A stretch of DNA of 64,000 nucleotides from Tribonema minus. Its lineage: Eukaryota; Sar; Xanthophyceae; Tribonematales; Tribonemataceae. Under the pieces are notes generated by a model. It was not told where the DNA came from. It searched no databases and saw only the letters and a program-made list of their open reading frames with translations. The translations under genes and the position numbers were made by a program. Location of the stretch: contig JAFCMP010000457.1 in the NCBI GenBank assembly GCA_017506865.1, positions 434,001-498,000 on the forward strand, in the 5' to 3' direction. Shown in pieces: positions 36,292 through 49,700 of the stretch. The stretch's first letter is position 1. Each line of letters begins with the position of its first letter.

Positions 36292-37718
36292 CTGAAACAA
36301 GATGGGGGCACTGAAGCAAGTTATGGTCCATTCCTTCACTTCCTGAATTGTAGAATTCTTATTCTAGTGAGCAACAACCCCAGCTGATACGCATCTGAGA
36401 TATGTCATTGTAGCAAGCAACTGTGACACCATGTACCAGAAATGCCAAGTGCTTAGACCCAATCACTACCGTACCTCACACAGCAAGACAAGCTGAACTG
36501 CTGCTGAGTTGCCATCAGCGTCAAATCTACCACCTGACACAGAAATGATTACAGCTAACCTCGCCTGGTCGATCCTGTTTTGGTATGCAAGAACGAGACA
36601 TTGCACTCGGACTACACGTCGTTGTTTAGTGTGACGAACATCGCAATGCATCGAAATCTGGCAGGATGTGACTCTGTAGTCAAAGCAGCTGGAGGTTGCT
36701 GCTACAAGACCAACAAGTCATGAGCGTGACCGTCAAAGCAAGCATGATCCCTGACGGGAAATTAAGCCGAGTGAGGTGGTACTCCCTTTACATTGTTGAC
36801 AACGCACATTTGCTCTACGTAATCATGCACCATAGGGCCATAAAAGCTTGGATGAGCACAGTATCGCCCCCGCCCTATAAAAGAAACGCACAGCATGCAT
36901 GCTTTTGGATAATGATTTCAGAAGATAAGTTTGAGCACCATCAACCATGCGCGCTTGACGGGATGTACCTTGGGTGAAGATTGCCGGTGTTGCCCGAGGA
37001 TCAAGACGACGTCAGTCGTCAGTGGGAGAAGGCCATCGCTTTATCGCCTTTGCGCGTGTGCACAAGCGCACCAAACTTCAAACCCAATTGGCAAACTTGC
37101 AGTTTGTCGCGTGAGTGATCACGATCTTGCCACACGCAGTGCAGCGGCATCACCTGTGCTGGAGTGAGTGGGCGACGGCTCGAGGGGGGGCGCAACAGAG
37201 CGAAGGCGATTGTAGGACGGGAACTTGCGGTCCTGCTCTAAGGGAGTCACAAAAAAGCTCGGTTTTACGCTTGTCGCCCTGGATCGTGAGCAGTGGAGTC
37301 CTGCAGGTGACCGCGATTTCGTGTGGTATGCTCTGCCGCATGGTCCATGTCGTTGTATGCAGGATGGGCTTTCTGAAGCTGCTTTCAATAGGCGCGACAA
37401 TCCTCCGACTCTGGCATTGAGGCAATTGCTGTGTGTGCTCAGCACAGGTGTGCTGTTGCCTGAGCCCCGCATCAGGCTGATCAAGTAAACTAATGCATTG
37501 TGAAATTGACAGCTGAAACGTTGAAAACAGCTGCAGTACTCGAATGTGTTTCTAATTCGTTTCTTGTGCAATGTCTGTTTGTCCGATCCAAGTTCGTGTG
37601 CACTTTTGAGGCTACATTCACCTCACAACAGCACTTTCTCACGCAGACGGAGGGTGCAGCGGCGTGGAGGCTAGGCGAGCGCTAGGCATATTGCTGGAGC
37701 TGGAAAAGCCGGCCGGCC
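36292..37718. other. Region upstream of RPB2, possibly holding 5' exons of the unknown gene
   Basis: RPB2 starts on the plus strand at 37719 and the unknown gene runs on the minus strand, so this is a divergent spacer with at least the RPB2 promoter. The possible minus-strand exon 37237-37154 lies here. Apart from that I see no recognisable gene. A GGCCGGCC palindrome immediately precedes the RPB2 start codon. Confidence 0.4.
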
Positions 37719-40700
37719 ATGGATGACCTGTATGGCCTTCAGGTAAGGACATACCGCTTGGTTCTCACAGTCACTAATTTAGGCGGAAGGTGTTCAAATT
37801 AGCTTGTGGAGCAGATCTGTGTTTCATCTGTCTGTCAAAACAAACCAGGAGTGTAGTTTGTACTGGCTTATCCCCCAGCAGCCAATGTGGCATTCAGAGG
37901 TGCCCTTGCATGGTGTCAAATTAGTGATGACCACTCACAAGCATTACAAGACTCCGTCACGTTAACATGTTGTGTACCACCATACTGGCCTGGGGCAATT
38001 CCATGTTCATCTGCCGCCAGTGATGTTGCTACTGTGATTGCAGAGCTCTACCACGTATGTACCTGATATCTGGTGTGCGAATCCGGCTGATGGCAGCAGA
38101 CACTTCCTCCACGTTCCTGAGTTGCTCATGGTATCTCTGTATTGAGTCTTTGGAGACCAACCACATATTTTGTATGTGCTCTTTTGTCAGCAAACATCAT
38201 ATGCGCTTCGCAAACAGCAAGCAAGTTCGCTCGGCATGAACTCCAAATCTGGAGCACACCCATTCACTTGGTTCACGTCAACCTGTTCTCAGCGTACGTG
38301 CCGTCAAGCACCGTGCAAGTGCCATTTTCTCTGCGCATTGACCTGGCCAGCATTTTCAAACTGGCTAGCAGTCCGACAAGCTCGCCTGCTGCAGTAATAA
38401 GGCATATTGGGTGGAGCGCACTGTAGACGCGTGTGTTGGCAATGAAAGTATTGACTCTGCCTACACATGAACATTGAGTTACTTCATACACCGATATGCA
38501 GTACGTAGATCTTTGTGTGTTCCTATATGTAGTGCCTGCTTATATGCTCGCATTACACTAGACATATCCGCCATCACAGCTGTGTGCTGCATCAAGCCCC
38601 CCGCAAATATTGTTGCAGGAACATTCAGGTTGCTTCAGGCACATTGTGACAACTTAGCAAACGCCGCCAATGCGGGGCGGGGCATTTGCTGCTGCTATTT
38701 AAGGGCAACTGCTCATCCGAAACATTGCTAAAATGCTTGTTGACTTCTTCTTCATGTCGCCCTACAGGCGCTTTGCGCTGCTGGTCGGATGTCAACCTGT
38801 ACTGTAGCTACCAGCGCATTGATGTCCAGATTCAGTCATGACATTGCTGCAAATGGTGATTTTGTTGCCACAGGATCGGGATGGGATGGATGTGGACAAT
38901 GAGTATGAGTTGGATCCCCACGAAGAGGAGATAACCCAGGAGGATGCGTGGCAAGTGATATCCAGCTACTTTGCGGAGAAAGGGCTGGTGCGGCAGCAGC
39001 TGGACTCATTTGATGAGTTTATCAACAACACCATGCAGGTAATGTACATGCGCGGTCTGCAAAGAGTGCCCGGCACTGACAGCATAGGTCAGCACATTTG
39101 AGTATGTGGGTTCAGAGATGACTATGCAGTGCCTTCTCATAGCAGATGTTGATGCTGGTGTAGTCATATTCACCATACGCTGGCAATTGCTGCAGGTCAC
39201 ACTTGCTGCTTGCTTCACAACCTGGGAGTAGCACTTTCATATCGCCAGTAAACGAACAACGTTCATGGCATGGTTGTAGACAAAAGCCAAGGTCCGTTCC
39301 AAGTCGCTGTCTCGGGCACAAAACACCAATACATCTTCATCACCGGAGCTCGGTTTGCCAGGTGTTGGCATCTTGTCTGGGCTACATCATGTACAGCATT
39401 CCTGTCCTGTTGTCACCTGTGACTGCTGCCACTTTGGGGCATGCAGCTGCATACTGAAATCATTGCTTTGGGCTGCAGGAAATTGTGACGGAGTCTGGTG
39501 ACATCCGCGTCACACCGGAGCCGCAGTATCTCCCGGGCATGGAGGTCACCAAGAAGACTTTCCAGATCAAGTTCAACCAGGTCTACCTCTCCAAGCCTAT
39601 CGTGATCGAGAAGGTGGGTGTGGTCTATCATATCAACAAGCACCTCCCAAGACTCTGCGAAGAAGTTTTGTTTCGCACACAGTGTCTGCAAGGCAGCAAG
39701 CATCAAAGCCGGTGTAGTGGGCTTGGGTTGTCGTGCAAGGTTTTCGATGAACTATCCAGACCTTTTGGTTGCAATGCCACATGCAACAACAAAAGGCGAC
39801 TCCTTCCTCATTGTTCCTGTGGAACGCCCTCATGCGTATCAAGCAAGGGCTGCAACTCTTGAGCTGCATGCACTTGAGCACCTTTGCTAGTGTTGATTTT
39901 CACATAGCAGATGAGATGAATCACCCCAGATGATGCATTTCAATTGCATGCATTGAAAAGTTCGGATGCTTCTGCAGCTGATCATTTGGCCATGAGGTTT
40001 ATGAAGCAAGCATTAAGCGTAGATGCAATAGATGTACTTCAGCAAGTCATCTGATTCATGTCTGCATTGCTTGCTGATGCTTTTTGCAGGATGGCTCCGT
40101 GACCAACATGTTTCCGCATGAGGCCCGGCTGCGGAACCTCACATACAGGTGACTGCTGCAGTGCGCCTTTGTGCGGTCATCGTATGAAACTGCAACAGAT
40201 AAGTCAGGGCGGTGCTATACTCCCCGTTCAAATGCATGATATGCAATGTGACCCCATTGGTGTACAGTTTGAAGTTATGTCTTTATTGTAAGTGTAGCAC
40301 GTGGTCTCCTGCATCCTGCTTCGCTGCCTGGTGATGGTCCTCCAAGAGTCCCGCTGTGTTTCCTCTATCACCTTGCATTCTGATCATGAGGCTCTAGTGA
40401 CATGTTGGTGCATTCATGCTCTTTGTCGCTCTGACTGTCAATGGCCCAAAGCCCTACTGTCAACGGCCCACATGTCTCTGCTCGATATGTGTGTGTGTGT
40501 TTGTGTGGATGGCAACTTGCTTTCTAATGGTCAAGGCAAAGAGCACAGCGCTTTCTTGCTGTTGAACTTTGTTTATATATATGTTGCTTGCTTGTGGTGT
40601 TTGCATGCTGCAGTGCTCCGCTCTACTGCGACATTGACTGCAAGATCTATGATGCCGACAACCCGGCTGCGCCCATCGACGACAAGGCAAGTATTCTTCT

Positions 40701-43700
40701 CGCTGCGTACTGGAAGTATGTCATGTAATGTACAACGTGTGCTATCGTCATGAAGCGTGACGCATGTCATGTACACGACAAGGCAAGTATTCTTCTCGCT
40801 GCGTACTGGAAGTCGTGGCGCATGTCATGTACACGACAAGGCAAGTATTCTTCTCGCTGCGTACTGGAAGTATGTCATGTAATGTACAACGTGTGCTATC
40901 GTCATGAAGCGTGACGCATGTCATGTACACATGTGTATCCCTGCATGCATTTCATCTTGTCATGATGCAGTTGGTGGAAGCAGCAATCGTTCAGCGGCAG
41001 CCTGACATGGAGTATATTGTTTGCAACCAATTAAATAGTGCGCTCGCATCAGCCTGACCAGCATAGACTGCTTACATGATATGTGCACAACCCACATATC
41101 GCACTCCTTTGCGTGTTGTCTCCAAGTGCAAATACAATTCTAAAGTGGCCGTGCTGTGCGGGTGTGCCGCATATATTGGGCGCTGCATGCCTCGAAGCAG
41201 CAATTTCAGGAGTACGGTCACATGAACAGAACTGTAACATGCATGGACTCGATCCTCATCAGCATTCTGGCTTCCTTGCTTCCGCTGGATCACAGGCAAT
41301 GGAGAAGGAGTTCTTGGGCTATGTGCCCATCATGCTGCGCTGCTCGTTCTGTGTGCTGGCGGACCGCAGCGACAGGGAACTCACAGAGCTGGGCGAGTGC
41401 ATCTATGACCAGGGCGGCTACTTCATCATCAATGGCAGGCAAGTGACATGATTCCGCTTGTTGAAAGGCAGCCGGTCATCATGATGTGTTCAGTACTAAG
41501 CAGTCGCTACGTACATGTCAGTCATGCAGGATACGGCTGCATTTAAACGCTTTGCTCATGGCACAACTAATGATGCTTCGTGCAAAAGGTGTTATTGCTT
41601 TGTGACTTGACACGGCGATCCAACGAGTGTGCGTGAGCACTAGACTCCTCAACTGATGTGGTTTGCGTGCCACTCGCTCTTACTGTTGTGTGTACTGTGC
41701 AGTGAGAAGGTGCTCATCGCTCAGGAGCGCATGAGTAACAACCACGTCTACTGCTTCCGCAAGAAGCAGCCCAGCAAGTTTCACTGGGTGTGTGAAACGC
41801 GCTCACACGTGGAGGGAGGTGAGCTACCTGTTGTGTTGATGTCATTGCGGAGTTGCACCTGTCATGGTTTTGCAAACAGGCTTGCTAAACATAGTCAGGG
41901 AATCATGCAGTGTGCACAGACAACGCGAAGCTCAACGAAGCACATGGCATATACGCACCAGGCTGATAGGTCAAGAGGCAACATGATGACATACTTTAAT
42001 GTGCTTTGCCACCACTTGTCAAGTGCAAGCGCTTTGCCCTGTCTTCAACGGCTTGCTATGGACGAATCAGCTTTTAGTGTGTGTATTCCATGCAGTACTA
42101 CAATAGATCATGATGTCAAATTATGCCCATGCAGGCTCGTCGCATTTGCTTGTCAGTATCAGGTTTATCTACTGTCAGCGAGTATTTCAACGGGCACAAT
42201 GCCCTTTTGTTTGTGAAATGATGGATGACCACCTCATGGCCAGTTGCACGGTGACATGTGAGTTGAAGTTGGTGACAACTTGCTGAGGCGGTATGACAGG
42301 TCTGTGCTCTGAGTGTCACCAATGCTCTGCACTCCTCTCATTGTTTATGCAGGCACCAGACCAACGTCCACCATGTACTTGCAGATGTACGTCAAGGGGC
42401 CCAAGCACAGTCAGATTGCAGGGGGGCAGGTGCGTCACACACACCGACAGGTTTATATAGCCTGTTACCTGTGCTATGCCCTTGATTTGCCATCGTTTGC
42501 ACAATGTTGTTTCTGCTTCTAAACGGGTGCTGGCAGTCATGATTCGCACACCATCTTGTGGATCCTTCTGGCACTGCGCGGTAATAACAAAGCTGTGACA
42601 TGGAGCAAGCACAGACATATACTTACCCCACTTGTTGATGCGCGACACTACTTTGTCATGCAGTCAACATTGAAGAAGGCTCACTTGCCATGCCTTTGTG
42701 CAGCGCTCAACATGCCCATGACAAGGGCGCTGCAAACGTTGCATCAGTACTCATGGGACAATGATGCAGCACTACAGTATTCTTGCGCTGCTGTTTTCGC
42801 ACTTACTCATGCTTCACTTGTGGCCTGTTGCCCGTGCATCTATGGCTACAATGCCTTTGCTGGAGTTCAACTGAAATGCATGTGCGCCACATGTGTATGT
42901 ACATGCAAATGTGCATGCTTTGTCTGATTGATGCAACGTGCCACGCTCACTGCATTGTACATGCTTTGTCTGATTGGTGCAATGTGCCACGCTCACTGCA
43001 TCGTCTATTGTGGCAACAGATCAGGACCACTTTGCCGTACGTGCGCACAGACGTGCCTATCGTGCTCATCTTCAGGGCGCTGGGCTTTGTCAACGACAAG
43101 ACTATCCTTGAGCACATTGTCTACGACTTCAGGTCAGCAGCTACAAGTACAGTATACCACATGCTAGACTTGGGTAGTGGCCGTTATCGGCTGTGAACCC
43201 TATGCAGGCAGTATGCGCTGGCACAAGCGAGCAGCACTGTAGTGACATCAGTTTGTTGGATGGCACGGCAAGCACGCCTTTGGATTTTGCACATCTTAGG
43301 CATCATTAACGTCATTTTCTAGTCGGTCAAACCCTCGTGAAAGTCATGTAGCCATGCCGGGCTTGGCACACATATGAAACTGATGCATGTGTCACGAATG
43401 GGAACGTCACCTGGTTTGCCTTAGCCCAGTCAGTGGCATCATCATATGTCAATGTACATGCGGCATGCGTTCAATTGCCAAACCGTGTCTCTTCTAATAG
43501 TGCCATTGCAGCTTCTCATGATGACATCTTGATCATCGATGGCTCCATTTCCTCCCGTTGTGACAGTGATGCTGAGATGATGGAGAAGTTCCGTCCATCA
43601 CTGGAGGAAGCTGATGTCATCCAAAGCAGGACCCTGGCACTGGACTTCATTGGCAAGCGTGGCAGCGCGGCCAATGTTGGCAGAAATGAGCGCATACAGT

Positions 43701-46700
43701 ACGCTAAGGGCTTGCTGCAGAAGGAGGTCAGTTGACCTGCGACATGACACTCTGATGATTTGGTTGTCGCAATGTATTAACGTTTGACAATCAAAGCACG
43801 CAATGCAAATGCCTCATGCAAATATCAAGTCGTAGAATATAGAAACTTACTCCCAAAGGCAGCGTGGACTGTGGTACACAGGAGAGACGCTCTGGAGTGC
43901 TTCTTGTGCCTCTGAAGTTGGCCAGTGGTGCATCATCACCATCACTTGTCACACTCATTGACGACCATAGGATGATGATGTCAATCGCTGGGATGTCTTT
44001 TTGCGTAGTCAGCCATGCTCTGCATGCAACTTTCATGTACTGCGCAGCCGTATGATGTGCACTTGTGGGCTTGATGCCGACCACGTGTGGACTCGCAAGA
44101 CTGTGAGGCTGGGTGGTTTCATGTGCATACTAAACTGGACATATGCTTAGAACCAGACTGCACTAAGCAGCTTTCGATGCATGGTGATCTGTTTGTGATA
44201 CACCACGGTAAGCATTGAACTTCCGCTGCGTGCTCCCTGCGACGCTCCCTGCAGGTGTTGCCGCACGTGGGCACGGACGAAGCCAGCGAGACCAAGAAGG
44301 GCTTCTTCCTGGGCTACGTGGTGCACAAGCTTCTCATGTGCAGCCTCGGGCGCCTCGAGGAGGATGACCGTGACCACTACGGCAAGAAGCGACTGGATCT
44401 GGCAGGGCCACTGGTGGCGGGTCTGTTTAGGACGCTGTTCAGGACGCTGACCAAGAACGTGCGCAAGTACCTGCAGAAGTGCCTGGATGAGGGCAGGGGG
44501 TTTGTGCTGGGCGTGGCTATCAAGTCCAACACCATCACCAATGGGCTCAGGTCAGCGCTGCTTGATTTTGATAGATATGCCATGCAATTGGATTGGACTA
44601 AGCTGGTTGCGCGTGAAATGCAACAACGACCAGGAAAATGGCGATGCTGATGCACAGGTGAATTTGCACATATTGCTCGCCAATGTTGTTGACGTGTCAC
44701 ATTGATGATGTCAATGTCACCCCCCCCCTTCCCCCCCCCGTGTATGCGGCAGGTACTCCCTGGCCACGGGCAACTGGGGAGACCAGAAGACGGCCACCAA
44801 GGCAGGCGTGAGCCAGGTGCTGAACCGACTCACCTACGCATCGGCGCTCTCACACCTGCGGCGCCTCAACACCCCCCTCGGGCGCGAGGGCAAGCAGGCC
44901 AAGCCTCGACAGCTGCACAACACTCACTGGGGCATGATCTGCCCCGCAGAGACCCCGGAGGGTCAGGCCGTGGGGCTCGTCAAGAACCTGGCTCTCATGG
45001 CGTACATCAGCGTGGGCTGCGCGCTGTCGCCCATCCTCGAGTTCCTGGAGGAGTGGGCCACGGAGAATCTTGAGGAAATCTCGCCGTCGACCATCGCAGA
45101 GAAGCAGTGCACCAAGATCTTTGTCAACGGCAACTGGATTGGCATTCACCGCGAGCCCAACCAGCTCGTCCGCACCCTGGTCATTCAGGTGAGGCACACG
45201 TGCGCTTGGTGCTCATTTGACAAGTGTGTGTCAGTGTTGCGTGCGACACTGCTTGACCATTGCGGCGTTTCATTGCAGAGATGACATATAATGCATGACC
45301 GCGATGAGCTTGCCAGTACAATCTGGGCTTCACAAAGGAGCCATCGTGCTCTGTTGAAGTTGCGCTAAGTGGTGTCAAGCGAGGGCATGCGTGCAATGAG
45401 CACGCTGTAATGACGACATCTCACACACATGCTGCCATCATCATCCATATCCTGCCTGACTGCTCTTTTTTCGCTTTCGACGCCCAATAACACCCCCCAT
45501 TGTTGTGCTCATCCCCCCCCACCCCTTCCTGCAACACCAGCGCCGCTGCCTGGACATTGACGCGGAGGTGAGCGTGGTGCGCGACATCAAGGAGAGGGAG
45601 CTGCGCCTCTACACGGACGCGGGGCGCATCTGCCGACCCCTCTTTGTCGTGCAGAACAACAAGCTGGTCATCCGCAAGAGCCACATCCACGACCTCGTCT
45701 CCAACCCCGAGGAGTACAACTGGACGAGCCTCATGCAGGCGGGCGTGGTGGAGTACGTGGACACTGAAGAGGAGGAGACCACCATGATAGCCATGGACCC
45801 CAGCGACCTGGCGGCGGGCGGCGGGTACAGCACGACGTACACGCACTGCGAGATCCACCCCAGCATGATACTGGGCATCTGCGCCAGCATCATCCCCTTC
45901 CCGGACCATAACCAGTCGCCGCGGAACACCTACCAGAGCGCCATGGGCAAGCAGGTACAGTACACGCATGCTTGGGGGGGGGGGGGGGTAAATGCTATAA
46001 TGCTTTGGCACCTGATTCATGTGTCACAGCGAGACAGTGTATTGCATGGCGGCGTGGTGTGCGCTTGGTCCGTTGCATGCGCCTCAGCCTTGCATAGTCG
46101 CTCAGTGGGCAGGCGTATGAGTAGGTCTGATGAGCGCTTATGCGCCTCTCTATGTGGTTGAACTCATCAGGTCGCCGTACTGCATATCGCACATTTCGAC
46201 TCGAATTTTTGAGGCACCACAAGTCATTCAGCATTCTCGCATATTATGCTAAGGTAGCCTGAAGAAGCACCTTCATTTTGATGACGGATGTTTTTTGCAG
46301 TAAAGAAATGTGCATTTTTCTGATGCCTGGTAAACTACCTTCACGTGTGCAAATACTGTCAACGATGCTTCTGAGTGCTGGTCTAGCGAGTCACTCATCA
46401 AGTGCGCACACATAATGTGTTACTGCCAGGCCATGGGCGTGTATGCGAGCAACTACCAGGTGCGCATGGACACCCTGGCGCACGTGCTGCACTACCCCAT
46501 GAAGCCTCTCGTCTGCACGCGCTCCATGGAGCACCTTCACTTCCGTGAGCTGCCAAGCGGTGTCAACGTCGTGGTGGCCATCATGTGCTACACGGGGTAC
46601 AACCAGGAGGACTCTCTCATCATGAATCAAAGCGCTATTGACAGGGGACTCTTCCGAAGCAGGTCAGTGCTTGTTAGAGGCGCTTGCAAGCAGTCTATTG

Positions 46701-49700
46701 ACCAGAGTGCATGGCAAAGGCCAGGGGTGGTCGCTGCATCAATGGCAGGCACCGAAATCAATGAGGCGCAACAGGCGTTGGTAGTGCCACCTGAGGATAT
46801 GCACCGTGCTTGAAGGCAAAGGGCAAGTACATTCACTCACTTGATCTATGTACAACGCACTAGTCCTACTTCTCTGTACAACAGAGAGACATCGGTGAGC
46901 GCAATTGCAGGAGTTTGACTGATAGTCCCCATGCTGTCACACACGCGTCACACATGCAGCAATATGCTTCGCAATCAACAAGACAAGCTGAAGGACATGA
47001 GCATATTGCCCTTGTGCTGCATTAGCTCGTGACGTTGGAAGTAGTGTGTGTTGTGTGCATGATTCATGCAGAGGCATGCATCACAAACAGTGCTATGCAT
47101 GCATAGCAACAGCAAACACATGGCAGCAACACAATTTTGAGACTCTCAAGTAAACAGTGTGCAGCGGCAGTATGCACAGCCCCATCTTGGCCATTCATCC
47201 ATGTCTGCTCACCTTGTAATTTTGGCAATCTACATTTGTGTCAATCCCTGTGTCGCAGCTACTTCCGCAGCATCGTGGACAAGGAGAAGGCCGGCAGCGG
47301 TGTGGGAGAGATGGCACTGCTCAGCGCTGAGCAGTTTGAGCGACCAAACAAGTACGTGCACACATGCTGCCACTACACAAATGCCAACACCTATTTGACA
47401 TTGAGCGGGCAATGCGGCTGAAGCCATTGACAGTTGATGCCTTGCTGGCACCGCAAAAGTAAACTCATTCATACACACTGGTGTGCTGATGAACTCGAGT
47501 GTGTGATGTTTGCAGATTTGTGCGGATTTCATGCAGCACAGTGCACATGACATTGTGCATCATACTCGAATGATCAACACTGCTGGTAGGCCAACGCAAG
47601 CAAAGATTGCCATTGCCATTGTATAGAAGTATAATATTTGATGCTTTGAACCTCTGCACTAATATTTTGTCTGGTTGCTTGCTGCAGGGACCAATGCTCT
47701 GGCAGCCGCAGTGGCAGCTACGACAAGCTGGACGCTGATGGCTTGGTGTCACCGGGCACCCGTGTCAGTGGCAGCGACATCATCATTGGCAAGACGACAC
47801 CCCTGGCGCAAGGCGGTGCAGGGGGGCTCACGGCCGGAGTCAACAGGTGTGCAAGCATACGTCAGGACTGATTTGAAACAAGATGCTTGCATGTACAACC
47901 TCACGGAATGTGCACGCCTTAGGCCGCTTCTTGACTGCATTGCCGGTTGCGGTCAATCCCCGCCCTGCCAAATGGAGGAGCGTCAGGCTCATGAAGCAAG
48001 TACCTGTACTGTAGGTGAAGCGCCCGTTCCTTACAACTTTGTCTTGCTATTCATCACATGATTTTTATGTTGTTGCAGCTTGACGATTGATGATGGGCAG
48101 CTCTGTGCTTGCTGATGTTGTGCTACAGTCGTGATGTTGAGCAGGGGTGGCGTATGCGTGCTTTACCTTGGTATCGTCATGTCGCTATTGAAGCCGGCCG
48201 ATCACCTAATCAAAACAGGCGTGTGTATACGTCGGAATAGCAAATCAAATCAAGCCTTTGTATCCCTAGGCTTATATTAAGTTGACCTCCATAAGCCACA
48301 CCCTTACACTCCACACAACAGGCCCACACATTTGGCTGTCACAACCGTCTTTTTAGTTCAAGTTGTTGTTGAGCTTTGCAGTTTTTCGGCCGCCCGCCCG
48401 CGCGTGGCTCCTGTACGAAGCTGAAAGAGGCTCAGAAGTGGGCTGCAGACATTTGAAAGCAGCACTGCATCACAGATATCTGCAAGAGGGCACCCGAAGC
48501 CACTCGTGCAGGCAACAACGGCAGCTTCAGTTCAGCGTGCAGCACGAGCAGCGACACACACACCATCAATAGTGGGGGGTCGGCTTATATTGAACCCAGT
48601 GAATGTACTACCCAGGCTTAATTAGTTTGGGGCTAAATATCACGTCAATTAGGTGTCCGGCCGGCTTTCAAAATAGCGACATGACGGTACTCTGAAAATC
48701 ATCATGTCTGACTCTTATGGTACTGCTGCACATGAAATGCTCATCAAACTGCGAACTACTTGCGTTTATTGTTCGAAAACGCAGGTCATCACATCTATCA
48801 TCATCGTGTTTAGATCATCTCAGCAATCGCCATCCACTGCCTCATGCATTGATCACACCTGTTGCCCGGGGCCAACGACCGTTGCTGATCAATTGCTCAC
48901 TCAGCATGAACACGTTTGTCATGACATGCAGGTTCAGCAAGAGGGACAGCTCAACAGCCATGAAGGCGCACGAAAGTGGTACCATTGACCAGGTACATGC
49001 GCTTAAGTGTATTATCTGCGTATGTACTTGCATACGCACATTCATGTTAAGTATCACGTACATCTCGCACCTCGTGAAGTTGCATGAAACAAAACAAATG
49101 CATTCGTGTCTGGTACATCTGGCTGTACAATGCGGCTAGTATGCTCATTGCGCGCCTCATCAAGTTGCATGTACGCGCATCAGTACACCTGGTCACAAGA
49201 ATAGGCAGTACTTTTGTACACACAACTTGCCTTCCAAGCAGGTCTTTGACAAAACCAGCAGCCAACGTACAACTGCACTTACTGAAAATGATGAACATAT
49301 CAAAGGCCTCAGTTTATGATTTACGTGCCAACCTGATGCGTGCTGCTGATGTATGTGATGGGCACATGTGCCTTACATTTGCCCAAAGCACATTCGAGCA
49401 GTGTGTTTGCCAAATCTCCATAGCCTGCAAGCACGATGAAGCAGTCATTTCTGCTCCGCTTTGTGCATCTGGCAACACTCTTGTATTGTTTGAGAACAGC
49501 ATGTCTGCCTGCTGACTCTTTGCATGCTGTTGCCTTTTGTGAACTCGCAGGTCATGCTGACCACCAACCAGGAGGGATTCAAGTTCTGCAAAGTCCGCAT
49601 TCGCAACGTGCGTGTGCCGCAGATAGGTGACAAGTTTGCCTCGCGGCACGGTCAGAAGGGCACCATCGGCATGACCTACAGGTACGCAATGCATTGTTTT

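Noticed and set aside
40784-40930. Use of the second or third GC donor as the normal RPB2 splice site
   Set aside because: The added sequence runs into an in-frame stop within about 15 codons, so only the first donor gives RPB2.
40971-41036. A possible extra RPB2 exon ([14 protein letters not shown])
   Set aside because: Exons 40614-40686 and 41296-41438 already join in phase and give the expected length for this part of RPB2; the extra piece has no good donor and matches nothing in the family.
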